From Planctomycetaceae bacterium (GTDB taxonomy: Bacteria; Planctomycetota; Planctomycetia; Pirellulales; Pirellulaceae): a stretch of DNA of 64,000 nucleotides. Position 1 is the first letter of the stretch, and each line of letters opens with the position of its first letter. Below, piece by piece: positions 27,152-34,666 of the stretch. The notes beneath the pieces are model-generated. The model did no database searches, had not been told where the DNA came from, and saw nothing but the letters and a program-made list of their open reading frames with translations. Location of the stretch: the NCBI GenBank assembly GCA_027487485.1, contig JAIYDN010000052.1:1-64000 (forward strand). Direction: 5' to 3'. The translations under genes were made by a program, and so were the position numbers.

Positions 27152-27937
27152 TCAGATACCCGCTTGCAAGGCCGCAACCACTTCCTCACCATGAATCAAA
27201 ACATCCACTTCGGTGAAGATCTTCTTGACGACACCGTCCGTTCCAATAATGAAGGTAGTGCGCTTGGCGATGGGGGTGTTCTGAATCTCTGTAAGTGCTC
27301 CGTATGCGGTTGTCACTTTTTTATCGCTGTCGGACAGGATGTCGAAGTTTAGCTGATGACCATCAGCGAATTCTTCGTGCGACTGCACGCTGTCCAAGCT
27401 CACTCCAAAAACTTCCGCCCCTAACGATTGGATTTGAGCCTTCCGATTGCTGAAATCCAGGGCCTCGACCGTGCAGCCCGGTGTGTTGTCCTTAGGATAA
27501 AAATAGAGGACGACGGCTCTTTGGCCCAAGAAGGAAGACAAATCGATCATTTGGCCGTCTTGGTTCGGGAGTTTCACAGCCGGAGCGATCGAACCAACTT
27601 CGACCCTATTCATCGAATTGATCACCATCAGTACATCGATCGGTCCAATACTGCCGTCCCCGTTCACGTCCATCAGCGGGCCAGAATAATCCAGTGGTTT
27701 CGCGGCAAGCGCCCGAGTTCCATTGCGATTGATGTCGTTGATAACAACCAAGGCATCTAGCGGTTCGACGACTCCGGAAACGTTAACATCGAGTCGATTG
27801 ACAGCATTTTGCCAATCCGCCGCACACATGGAGCGGTCCTCGAGCCGTTCTATTCTTCCTCGAAAAGCCATGGAATGTTGAAGGTTTCTTGGATGTAAAG
27901 TAATACTTTGCTGATGGTGCGAAGCTGAACCAGCCAC
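27152..27937 (-). CDS. Dockerin-like repeats fused to a BCP/PrxQ peroxiredoxin
   Basis: A 261-residue protein. Residues about 25-40 have the planctomycete surface-protein motif FRGRIERLEDRSMCAAD (LEPR-like). Two dockerin-type calcium repeats follow: LDVNVSGVVEPLDALVVIND and MDVNGDGSIGPIDVLMVINS. From about residue 115 there is a peroxiredoxin of the BCP/PrxQ class (VVLYFYPKDNTPGCTVEALD) with the peroxidatic Cys in TPGC. The resolving Cys normally five residues later is replaced by Leu, so it would act as a 1-Cys enzyme or use a partner thiol. Later PrxQ-like segments (NTPIAKRTTFIIGTDGVVKK) are intact. It is probably exported. The start may lie at the internal Met near residue 23. Confidence 0.88.
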   Translation of the reverse strand: MAGSASHHQQSITLHPRNLQHSMAFRGRIERLEDRSMCAADWQNAVNRLDVNVSGVVEPLDALVVINDINRNGTRALAAKPLDYSGPLMDVNGDGSIGPIDVLMVINSMNRVEVGSIAPAVKLPNQDGQMIDLSSFLGQRAVVLYFYPKDNTPGCTVEALDFSNRKAQIQSLGAEVFGVSLDSVQSHEEFADGHQLNFDILSDSDKKVTTAYGALTEIQNTPIAKRTTFIIGTDGVVKKIFTEVDVLIHGEEVVAALQAGI

Positions 27938-28089
27938 TCATTCGAGTCTACACCTCAGTCAGCATGGATGTCAAATAATTCGTCCACGAACCTACGAAGA
28001 CTTGCGAAAAATGCTGTTCGAGGCCAACAATCGTGACGGGATCGCAACCGAAAGGTGGATTCCGGTTGCGAAGCTTTAGAAACCGTTTG

Positions 28090-28869
28090 TTAGGAGGGCG
28101 AATCCGACTTCATTTCAATAGAAATTGGGGGAGTGTGACCGGAATCAAACGTCGGAACGCTGCCGTCATCTTCCAAGTCGTCCTCAAAATCATCTTCGTC
28201 AAAACTCTCGTCGTCGAGTTCTTCGTCGTCCACATTGAGGGAGTAATCAGAAAAATATTGGGGTCCTCCTGCATCACCTAAAATGAATTCGTAATTGCCG
28301 TGCCCAAGTTTTTGGAGAGTGTCGAGAATTGACCGCTGTTTTTCTGGGGAGTCATTCGGGCCATTGGTGTATGTTGGCTTTCCGTTGCGACCAAACACAA
28401 ACTCCTCAGTGCAGGTCGTTGGATCTACGTTTCCGAAAATCAATTTGCAAAGACCGGTTTCCGAGCTTGGCTCAAAGCCGATATTCTTGGCATAAGCTGT
28501 TGCATCTAAAATCAACTTGAGAGCGTACTCGGGAGACACTGTCGTCATGTCTGCCTCGGCATAACGACCGCGGAAGCTCTCCATATCAAAGTCTTTGATG
28601 AAGAAGGCGTCTTTGATCCCCAAGCAAAACAAATCGACGAGGAATACGGATGCGACGACCCCATTTCGCGTTTGGCGAATTGCGAAAATAGTCCGCATCC
28701 CGGAGTCGCCACCTAGGTAACAGCCAATCCATGGGGCGCGTTCGGCAGCCGCCAGAATGATCTGCCGATTGGATGTGTTCAATCGCGAGTTCCGAAGCTT
28801 GGCGAGCTGATTAGTGCGTTGTTTCTTTTTCAGAAGTTTTTGCTGTCTTTTATGTTCGTTTCTGGCCAC
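28090..28869 (-). CDS. Hypothetical protein with basic N-terminus and acidic tail
   Basis: A 259-residue protein not assigned to a family. The first 30 residues are strongly basic (ARNEHKRQQKLLKKKQRTNQ), a core of about 170 residues follows (APWIGCYLGGDSGMRTIFAI; VASVFLVDLFCLGIKDAFF), and the last 50 are extremely acidic (DDEELDDESFDEDDFEDD) before a Ser/Pro-rich end. No signal peptide or membrane helix is present. The bipolar charge suggests contact with nucleic acid or ribosome at one end, but this is a guess. A GC-rich hairpin CGCAACCG/CGGTTGCG (28043-28070) lies just after the stop and may be part of a terminator without a strong T-run. Confidence 0.75.
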   Translation of the reverse strand: MARNEHKRQQKLLKKKQRTNQLAKLRNSRLNTSNRQIILAAAERAPWIGCYLGGDSGMRTIFAIRQTRNGVVASVFLVDLFCLGIKDAFFIKDFDMESFRGRYAEADMTTVSPEYALKLILDATAYAKNIGFEPSSETGLCKLIFGNVDPTTCTEEFVFGRNGKPTYTNGPNDSPEKQRSILDTLQKLGHGNYEFILGDAGGPQYFSDYSLNVDDEELDDESFDEDDFEDDLEDDGSVPTFDSGHTPPISIEMKSDSPS

Positions 28870-28905
28870 GCTGAGTCTCCTGGCTAAACCATTGGAAAAG
28901 ATTGA

Positions 28906-29880
28906 TTAGGATTGCAAATCGGTTGGCTTAGGCTTGAGTATTTTTCTGCCCAGCGTTGGATTGAATGGCGTCCAAGGGTCCTTGGTCCGATCGCTGCTGA
29001 TCATCGCCATGGCCGCATTCAGCTTTGCATCCATCTCATCTAGATAATGAAACGCAATCGCTTCGAGGGTCATCGGTATCTTTGGGCTTCCGTGTTCCAG
29101 GCAACCATGGTGACTTACGATGATGTGTTGAAGTCGCAGAAGCGTTGATGCGTCGACCGCAATCCCTTCTTCTCGTAGCTCTTGAACCTTGCGGTCCAAC
29201 ATCTGTATTCCTTGCACCAAATGACCAAGCAATTGGCCTGAATCACTGTATGTCAGTTCGCCATCAAAAAGCAACTCTTCGAGCTTCCCAATGTCGTGCA
29301 ACATAGCCCCTGCAAGCATTAGGTCTCGGTTCAGATAAGGATAATGATGGGAGATGCGATCTGCGAGCTCCATCAACGAAACGACATGCTCCAGCAATCC
29401 ACCAGGGTAGGCATGGTGGGCTTTAATGCCAGCCGGTGCTAGTTTCATCAAGCGCTGTACTGAAGCATCCTTTAAGAACGAGGCAGAAATACTAGCCAGG
29501 GTCGTGTCTTGGATACTCAGAACAAGTTCTGAAAATCGACTCCATAGCATGTCGACATCGACTCGGTTTCCAGCATCGAAATCTTCGGCATCCACCGTGT
29601 TTTCGTCCACCAGGGAAACTTGGTTGACGATCAATTGCAGCACTCCATTATGCAATTGCGATGCTCCTTGGACGCGAACGTAAGCGCCTTTCGGAAACCG
29701 CTCGACAAGCTTCTCGTCGGCATTCCATTTCATACCCGAGATGATGCCGGTTCGGTCTTGAAGCTGAAGTAGCAAGTAAAGATTTCCTTGCCGATTCGCA
29801 CGAAGCTGGCGATCTGCAATTCGAAATGTTTCCTCCACTTGCATTTGTGGCTGGATGTCACTGACAAACAATTTTGGCAT
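28906..29880 (-). CDS. YhaM-like 3'-5' exoribonuclease (OB fold plus HD domain)
   Basis: About 324 residues from the ATG at 29880. The N-terminal OB-fold nucleic-acid-binding domain reads NLYLLLQLQDRTGIISGMKW. The HD phosphohydrolase domain has KAHHAYPGGLLEHVVSLMEL, then GAMLHDIGKLEELLF and IIVSHHGCLEHGSP, which matches the H...HD...H pattern of metal ligands. This is the CBF1/YhaM arrangement, known for 3'-5' RNA and DNA exonuclease activity in Bacillus. The frame extends upstream to 30087, but that part overlaps the isomerase gene and lacks homology. The next gene upstream ends 183 bp away, so it may have its own promoter. Confidence 0.88.
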   Translation of the reverse strand: MPKLFVSDIQPQMQVEETFRIADRQLRANRQGNLYLLLQLQDRTGIISGMKWNADEKLVERFPKGAYVRVQGASQLHNGVLQLIVNQVSLVDENTVDAEDFDAGNRVDVDMLWSRFSELVLSIQDTTLASISASFLKDASVQRLMKLAPAGIKAHHAYPGGLLEHVVSLMELADRISHHYPYLNRDLMLAGAMLHDIGKLEELLFDGELTYSDSGQLLGHLVQGIQMLDRKVQELREEGIAVDASTLLRLQHIIVSHHGCLEHGSPKIPMTLEAIAFHYLDEMDAKLNAAMAMISSDRTKDPWTPFNPTLGRKILKPKPTDLQS

Positions 29881-30062
29881 TGGAACCGATCTGGGGTGTT
29901 TGCGGCATAGACCCACTCTTCCGAAATGGGCATCCATCAAAACCCTGAGAAGATACCCTGGATCGATTGATTGTCTAGACATCCCATGACAGGATAGACA
30001 GCTTGGTAGTCGATCCATTCGGTTCGAAAACGAATGCCTCGCTGTTAGGATCCTCGCACTGG

Positions 30063-30887
30063 CTACCGGGTCTGCTGGTAGCTGCAAGCTGTCTCAAATG
30101 ACTTGGTGAGCATCTCGGTGTACTCGAAGTGCTCCATCTCCTCCCCCTGTAATTCGACTTCGTAGAATCCTTGATACCCACACTCCTCGACCGTCTGAAC
30201 AATTTCCATCAACGGAATTCGGCCGTGCCCTAGAAGGCAGCGATTCTGCTCTCCCATCGGTGCGGATTTGGCATCTCCCAGTTGCACCAAACGAATGAAA
30301 GGAACAATGGATGGCAGCCAATGCATCGCATTCTGGTCCTGAGCCATGTGATAACAATCAAAAACAACTCCGCAATTGCTGCGACCGATGCCAGCAATCA
30401 CGTCGAGAGTATCTGGAATGCTGGTCAGAAAAGTGAATTCCTGGGCACATCCCACATGCATCGGCTCCACCGCTAGCTGAATCCCAACCGCCTGAGCAGC
30501 TTCAGATAGCTCCACAAGTGCCTTTCGCAGCGTTCGCTTTGCGTGGTTGCGAGTATGACCGGAACGCCCGCCCGCTAGAACTACCAGGCAATCGGCACCA
30601 ATCTGAGCTGCCACGTCAACGGCATCCAAGGCGTCATGCATTGCGTCCTTGTACGATCTACCATCGTTGCCGGTGAATCCACCAATCCAATTCAAAGAAG
30701 ATACTTTCAGGCCTTGCTCCAGAAGAAGTTCGCGTCCCTTGGCCTCTCCGCAATCTGCCAATTTCGGTCGCCAAACCCCAACCGCACTGAACCCATGCTC
30801 TTTGTAGCGAAGCACGTCTTCTTCAAACGTCCAACGATACGTGGAGAGTTCAGAAACGGCCAAACGAGACATCCATGTGTTTGACAT
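30063..30887 (-). CDS. Sugar phosphate isomerase/epimerase-type TIM barrel
   Basis: A 274-residue xylose-isomerase-like TIM barrel (AP_endonuc_2 fold). Visible markers are FSAVGVWRPKLADC, LVVLAGGRSGHTRNHAKRTL, the metal-ligand strand LAVEPMHVGC, CGVVFDCYHMAQDQN, VQLGDAKSAPMGEQNRCLLG and the terminal YEVELQGEEMEH. These Glu/Asp/His positions are the usual divalent-metal ligands of this superfamily. The family includes hydroxypyruvate isomerases, inosose dehydratases and epimerases, so the substrate cannot be named. ATG at 30887 is taken; a second Met five codons in is possible. A 965-bp gene-free region lies upstream. Confidence 0.85.
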   Translation of the reverse strand: MSNTWMSRLAVSELSTYRWTFEEDVLRYKEHGFSAVGVWRPKLADCGEAKGRELLLEQGLKVSSLNWIGGFTGNDGRSYKDAMHDALDAVDVAAQIGADCLVVLAGGRSGHTRNHAKRTLRKALVELSEAAQAVGIQLAVEPMHVGCAQEFTFLTSIPDTLDVIAGIGRSNCGVVFDCYHMAQDQNAMHWLPSIVPFIRLVQLGDAKSAPMGEQNRCLLGHGRIPLMEIVQTVEECGYQGFYEVELQGEEMEHFEYTEMLTKSFETACSYQQTR

Positions 30888-31298
30888 TCAGACTTCCTGG
30901 TTCGAAAAGAAAAGAGTAGCCGAGTCACCGTCGTCGCGAAGTCACTGCCGAAGATAAGCGATCACGCCAACGAGCAAGCCCATCGACGATCACGTCGCAA
31001 TCAAGGCAGGCATCGACGTTTCGCACCTAACACTCAACTACGAGGTGCAAGTATCTACAACCCGCCACGCCTGTAAAGCACAGTAAGGACCATTCTTAAA
31101 AATTCCATTAGCTTGCAAACGGCACTTTGGTCCTAGCCGCCAATTGCCTTCCCCCGAAGAATCCGGATTGTTTGTGCAGCGTAAGCTACGCAGCAAGTAT
31201 TAGCCTTATGCCGACTACTTTCGATTTGTCTTGAATGTCGAATGCCGAACAAGGAAGTGCCATAGGGCTAGCGTCCGCGGCTTGTGCCTAACACGCCA

Positions 31299-31342
31299 GG
31301 CAATCAGGCGTCGAACAGGACGTCATTCTGGTTGCCTTTTTT
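31299..31342 (+). ncRNA. Two-part hairpin with T6: terminator or small-RNA 3' end
   Basis: The outer stem GGCAATCAG / CTGGTTGCC (31299-31307 with 31328-31336, one G-T pair) encloses an inner hairpin GCGTC/GACGT (31308-31312 with 31319-31323). T6 (31337-31342) follows directly. No gene ends just upstream on the plus strand, so it is either the end of a small RNA or an upstream attenuator. Confidence 0.45.
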
Positions 31343-31412
31343 ACTAGCGATCTGGGTGCCTTCTTTTTAGGCAAATACATAGCCCCGCCCCCGGGAAGGG
31401 GCCCTTCAGCGG

Positions 31413-31443
31413 CAATGCGAATGCATTGTTTGCCAACTTTTTT
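31413..31443 (+). terminator. Possible intrinsic terminator
   Basis: The perfect hairpin CAATGC/GCATTG with loop GAAT (31413-31428) can also refold into GGCAA/TTGCC. It is followed after 9 bases by T6 (31438-31443). It lies between two similar elements and has no coding gene upstream. Confidence 0.35.
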
Positions 31444-31633
31444 AAAGTGATTTAAATCGCCCTTGTAACGCTTCTTTGATTTTCAATCGCGAATAGCCGG
31501 CGTTTTACCGATTCTGATCGATAGGAGCCGAAACAGAAATTCGGCCAATTTGCAGGCGTGGCACAAAAACTGCATCTTCTTATTGGCATGAAGTTAAGGC
31601 GAGGAGAGACGCCTCAACGCTCATCAAATAATT

Positions 31634-31714
31634 GGCATCGCGATCGTGGCGAGACTGGCTGGAGGAGGGAGAGGACCTTCGGCTGTTCTTGTTGTTGTCG
31701 CGATGCCTTTTTTT
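31634..31714 (+). ncRNA. Long rod-shaped hairpin with T7, candidate small RNA or attenuator
   Basis: A 10-bp outer stem GGCATCGCGA / TCGCGATGCC (31634-31643 with 31698-31707) continues through a symmetric 6/6 internal loop into CGAGA/TCTTG (31650-31654 with 31687-31691). A 2/2 loop then leads to a 9-bp helix 31657-31665 with 31676-31684, including wobbles. The apical loop is AGGGAGAGGA. T7 follows at 31708-31714. The whole sits about 140 bp upstream of the Gly-rich protein gene. It resembles a structured terminator or sRNA, with a purine-rich loop that could pair with pyrimidine-rich RNA. Confidence 0.55.
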
Positions 31715-31852
31715 ATGGACTTATTTTCTCTATTCCTTTCGTAAAGTAGCGGTTAACGCGAAACGCGTCTGCAAGTATCGTGTTGGTTAGTTTGTGCATC
31801 TGTCGCACTGGCTTTACAACACTTTCGTTTTGCTTGAACCTTGGGGATAAAA

Positions 31853-32647
31853 ATGCTGTTCCGCGTCTGTCTCTCTCGACCTTTTCTTGCCTTTGCCATG
31901 GCAATGGCGTTTGTCCCGTTTTCATTTGCTCAAGAAGAGGGCGGGCGTGGGGGACGCGGCCAAGGTGGCGGCCCGGGTGGCCCCGGCGGACGCATGGGCC
32001 CTGGCGGCGGAATGATGCGGATGATGGGTGGCGGAGGAATGGGCGGCGGTGGCCTGCTCGGACTGCTCATGATGAAAGAAGTCTGCGAAGAACTCAAGCT
32101 GGATGAGGACCAGACAGCCGAGCTCGATGCAATGAAGAAGGAAGTGCAAGACTCGATGCGTTCCATGTTCGAGGGCCGATCACGAACGGAACGGCCTGAC
32201 CAAGCTGCGATGGAAGCTGCTGGTGCCAAGATGCGTGACATGGGCAAGAAAATGGAAGAGAAGCTCGAAGAACTTCTCGATCCAAATCAAATGGACCGGC
32301 TTGTCGGACTTCTCGCTCAACAGCAAGGTCTTATGTCCCTGAACAACGCTCTGATCGCAACTCGCTTGGGGATCACCAGCGAACAAAAAGCAAAAATGAC
32401 GGAAATGGAGAAAGAGGCCGGCGAAGCCATGAGAAGCATATTCTCCAATGGACCTCCGGGACCAGAAGCCTTTGAGAAAATGCAAGCCATGCGCAAGGAA
32501 GGTGAAGCGAAACTTCTGGCTCTCTTGACCGACGAACAAAAGAAGTCGCTCGAAGACTTGAAGGGGGAAGCCTTCAAGTTTCCTGAGATGCCACGTATGG
32601 GTGGCGGCGGTCGCGGCAACCGAGGTGGCCAAGGCCCAAATAACTAG
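31853..32647 (+). CDS. Secreted Gly/Met-rich protein with Spy/CpxP-like helical region
   Basis: About 264 residues from the ATG at 31853. A signal peptide (LAFAMAMAFVPFSFAQ) is followed by a Gly/Met-rich low-complexity stretch (MRMMGGGGMGGGGLLGLLMM). Next come helical LTxxQ-like repeats such as ELKLDEDQTAELDAMKKEVQ, LEELLDPNQMDRLVGLLAQQ, LGITSEQKAKMTEMEKEAGE and LLALLTDEQKKSLEDLKGEA. The end is again Gly/Arg-rich. The repeats resemble Spy/CpxP periplasmic chaperone-like helices (LTxxQ). Similar proteins are abundant in planctomycetes and their role is unproven. A strong terminator follows at 32681. Confidence 0.83.
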   Translation: MLFRVCLSRPFLAFAMAMAFVPFSFAQEEGGRGGRGQGGGPGGPGGRMGPGGGMMRMMGGGGMGGGGLLGLLMMKEVCEELKLDEDQTAELDAMKKEVQDSMRSMFEGRSRTERPDQAAMEAAGAKMRDMGKKMEEKLEELLDPNQMDRLVGLLAQQQGLMSLNNALIATRLGITSEQKAKMTEMEKEAGEAMRSIFSNGPPGPEAFEKMQAMRKEGEAKLLALLTDEQKKSLEDLKGEAFKFPEMPRMGGGGRGNRGGQGPNN

Positions 32648-32680
32648 GCATGGACTAGTCAATCAGATCTCACAAAACCA

Positions 32681-32716
32681 AAAGGCCCGCAAGCGATTTG
32701 CTTGCGGGCCTTTTTT
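32681..32716. terminator. Strong bidirectional intrinsic terminator
   Basis: AAAGGCCCGCAAGC (32681-32694) pairs with GCTTGCGGGCC plus T6 (32700-32716) around a 5-nt loop. A-rich sequence precedes it, so it can also stop the minus-strand cyclophilin transcript whose stop is at 32760. It separates two convergent genes. Confidence 0.9.
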
Positions 32717-32759
32717 CTTATGTTGTACCGTTACGATCTTGTTCGCAACCAAGAACGGA

Positions 32760-33314
32760 TTACGCCGATTCGGCTTTCAGTTCGCCACAGTCGCTAATCA
32801 CGATCTTAGCTTTCGGAGCGCCACTATTGCTCCCAAAACTTTCGATCTTCTTAACAACATCCATCCCTTCAACCACGCGGCCGAACACAACGTGTTTGCC
32901 GTCCAACCAACTGGTTACTTCAGTGGTAATGAAGAACTGAGAACCATTGGTGTTCGGGCCTGCGTTCGCCATGCTCAAAAGACCAGGAGCATCATGCCGA
33001 ATCTTAAAGTTCTCGTCTTTGAACTTCTCTCCGTAAATGCTCTCGCCGCCAGTTCCGTTACCACGGGTAAAGTCACCGCCTTGCAGCATAAACTGGGGAA
33101 TAACGCGATGAAAAGAGCTGCCTTTGAAATGAAGCGGCTTTCCGCTCTTTCCTTCACCCTTCTCACCAGTGCACAGGCATCGAAAGTTCTCCACGGTTTT
33201 GGGGACGTCGTCGCCAAAAAGTCCCATGACAATCCGACCGGCTTCTTTGCCATCAATGGTGATGTCAAAAAAGACTTGATTCGATACTTTGACTTCTGGC
33301 TCGCTCAGCGACAT
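32760..33314 (-). CDS. Cyclophilin A-type peptidyl-prolyl isomerase, eukaryote-like
   Basis: A 184-residue cytoplasmic cyclophilin that isomerises Xaa-Pro bonds. Motifs match eukaryotic cyclophilin A closely: [60 protein letters not shown] (catalytic Arg), [20 protein letters not shown] and [19 protein letters not shown]. The CTGEKG loop with its inserted GKSGKPL is typical of eukaryotic forms and not of E. coli PpiA/PpiB. There is no signal peptide. A second, exported cyclophilin lies 30 bp upstream on the same strand, so the two are probably co-expressed. Confidence 0.95.
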   Translation of the reverse strand: MSLSEPEVKVSNQVFFDITIDGKEAGRIVMGLFGDDVPKTVENFRCLCTGEKGEGKSGKPLHFKGSSFHRVIPQFMLQGGDFTRGNGTGGESIYGEKFKDENFKIRHDAPGLLSMANAGPNTNGSQFFITTEVTSWLDGKHVVFGRVVEGMDVVKKIESFGSNSGAPKAKIVISDCGELKAESA

Positions 33315-33344
33315 TTCTGATTTCCTGTGACGTGAAAGGGAGGA

Positions 33345-34052
33345 TTACTCATTGATCAATGTGATGGATTTGACGTAGTCGATATCAGGGTACTTCTTCG
33401 ATATGAAAGCGTTCCCCTCGCTTTGGAACCTACCTTGTACTTCCCTGGAATTCTCGTCATATTTCGTTTCAATTTTCGTTAAAATCGCGGTCCCTTCGAC
33501 GATCTTGCCGATAGGTGTGAATCCTTGCGGGTCCAGCATCTTGTTGTTTCCTAGGTTGACGAAAAACTGGGTGGATCGACTGTCTGGAAAACCAGCTTTC
33601 GCAAACGTCAAATAACCAACTTGATTCGACACGGATGGAACTCTTGGATCGTCCTTGATGTTCGATTCTTTCCACACTTTGCTAACATTTGGGTTGCCAT
33701 GAATCCCAAACTGAAACATGAATCCCTTGATAGCTCGGAAAATGGCTATGTCTTTGAAATACCCGATGTCAACGAGGTTGTAGAACCGATCCGCACCGTT
33801 AGGCGACCATGATCGATCCACTTCGACAATCATAACACCTTTGGTGGTTTCGATTTTTACCCTGAATTTGTCAGGAGCGGTCTTGTTCGCAAGCTTTGGA
33901 TCGAACAACGCAGGATTTTCGGCTCCTGCATCAAGAACCTTTGCAGAGGTGTCTGCCGTTCCTGGATCTTGCCCAAATCCAAGATGACAAGTGACAAGAG
34001 CACACGCTACGGCTTTGAACAAAATGGACCAATTTTGATGCATGGTTTTCAC
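33345..34052 (-). CDS. Exported bacterial-type cyclophilin
   Basis: A 235-residue cyclophilin with a signal peptide (LFKAVACALVTCHLGFGQ). The core has VKIETTKGVMIVEVDRSWSP, GADRFYNLVDIGYFKDIAIF, AIKGFMFQFGIHG, SVSNQVGYLTFAKAGFPDSR and STQFFVNLGNNKMLDPQGFT, all PPIase features. The catalytic loop reads FRAIKGFMFQFG where canonical enzymes have FHRVIxxFMxQGG, so His is lost but Arg is kept. That is common in the divergent bacterial group. It probably helps fold exported proteins. It precedes the cytoplasmic cyclophilin gene on the same strand. Confidence 0.92.
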   Translation of the reverse strand: MKTMHQNWSILFKAVACALVTCHLGFGQDPGTADTSAKVLDAGAENPALFDPKLANKTAPDKFRVKIETTKGVMIVEVDRSWSPNGADRFYNLVDIGYFKDIAIFRAIKGFMFQFGIHGNPNVSKVWKESNIKDDPRVPSVSNQVGYLTFAKAGFPDSRSTQFFVNLGNNKMLDPQGFTPIGKIVEGTAILTKIETKYDENSREVQGRFQSEGNAFISKKYPDIDYVKSITLINE

Positions 34053-34270
34053 CGAGATAAGTGGAAGTAAACAGCCAATTGCCCAGGATTGTAGTCCCTA
34101 CGCCGCTGCTGGGCAATGACTTGCCCACCGTTGCGAAGAACACCTTGATAAACCATCGATCGTGGCTTCTTTTGATTGCTAGCTGGGCAGGTTCAAGGTA
34201 CAGTCTGTCCATTCAACGGAATTACACAAGGAACCAAAAAATTAGCGAATCCACGAAAACGCAGGGTGAG

Positions 34271-34633
34271 ATGGAAGCATCGATTTGCCAGTGCATTTCT
34301 CGATTCGAACATGAGTTCATGGGACGTGGGCCGAAGGATATCCACGCGCATTTGATCGACGACCTGGTGATTGTTCGGCTTCAAGGCGTGTTGACCTCCG
34401 CCGAGCAGCATCTAGTGAAAACCTTACCTGTAGATAAAGGGCGTGACCTATTGAAGCAGGTGCGATCGCAGCTGATCGAGATCGCAAGACCCAAGCTTGA
34501 AGAAATCATTCGCGACATCACGGGGGTCCGACCTGTCAGTCTTCACCATGACATCAGCACGATTACCGGTGAGGAGGTCGTCATCTTCACCTTGGCCGAT
34601 TCGCCAAACTGCCGCGAGCTCAAAAGAAAGTAG
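34271..34633 (+). CDS. DUF2294 family protein
   Basis: About 120 residues from the ATG at 34271, a normal length for DUF2294. The family pattern is clear: an N-terminal helix (SRFEHEFMGRGPKDIHAHLI), then DDLVIVRLQGVLTSAEQHLV, KGRDLLKQVRSQLIEIARPK and SLHHDISTITGEEVVIFTL. No enzyme activity is known for this family; some members sit beside carbonic anhydrases or transporters. The open frame extends to 34061 but that portion is unlike the family and overlaps the promoter area of the cyclophilin operon. A purine-rich GCAGGGTGAG precedes the ATG. It converges with the P-type ATPase gene. Confidence 0.8.
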   Translation: MEASICQCISRFEHEFMGRGPKDIHAHLIDDLVIVRLQGVLTSAEQHLVKTLPVDKGRDLLKQVRSQLIEIARPKLEEIIRDITGVRPVSLHHDISTITGEEVVIFTLADSPNCRELKRK

Positions 34634-34666
34634 TCTGCAGCTCGCCTAGCCGGTGTAGTGACTGGA

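Larger units (their letters stand above)
30888..31852. other. Long gene-free region with several hairpin/T-run elements
   Basis: About 965 bp without a credible protein gene. The right half holds three hairpins followed by T-runs (31299-31342, 31413-31443, 31634-31714), a GCCCC/GGGGC inverted repeat near 31382-31402 and a TGCCT/AGGCA hairpin near 31357-31373. The left part should contain the minus-strand promoter of the isomerase gene. Together these suggest one or more small RNAs or leader attenuators ahead of the Gly-rich protein gene at 31853. No tRNA or known riboswitch was recognised. Confidence 0.55.

Noticed and set aside
31558-31749. 63-codon ORF in the 30888-31852 gap
   Set aside because: It runs through the long hairpin and T7 at 31634-31714, has no recognisable motif and no convincing ribosome-binding site; the RNA structure explains the region better.
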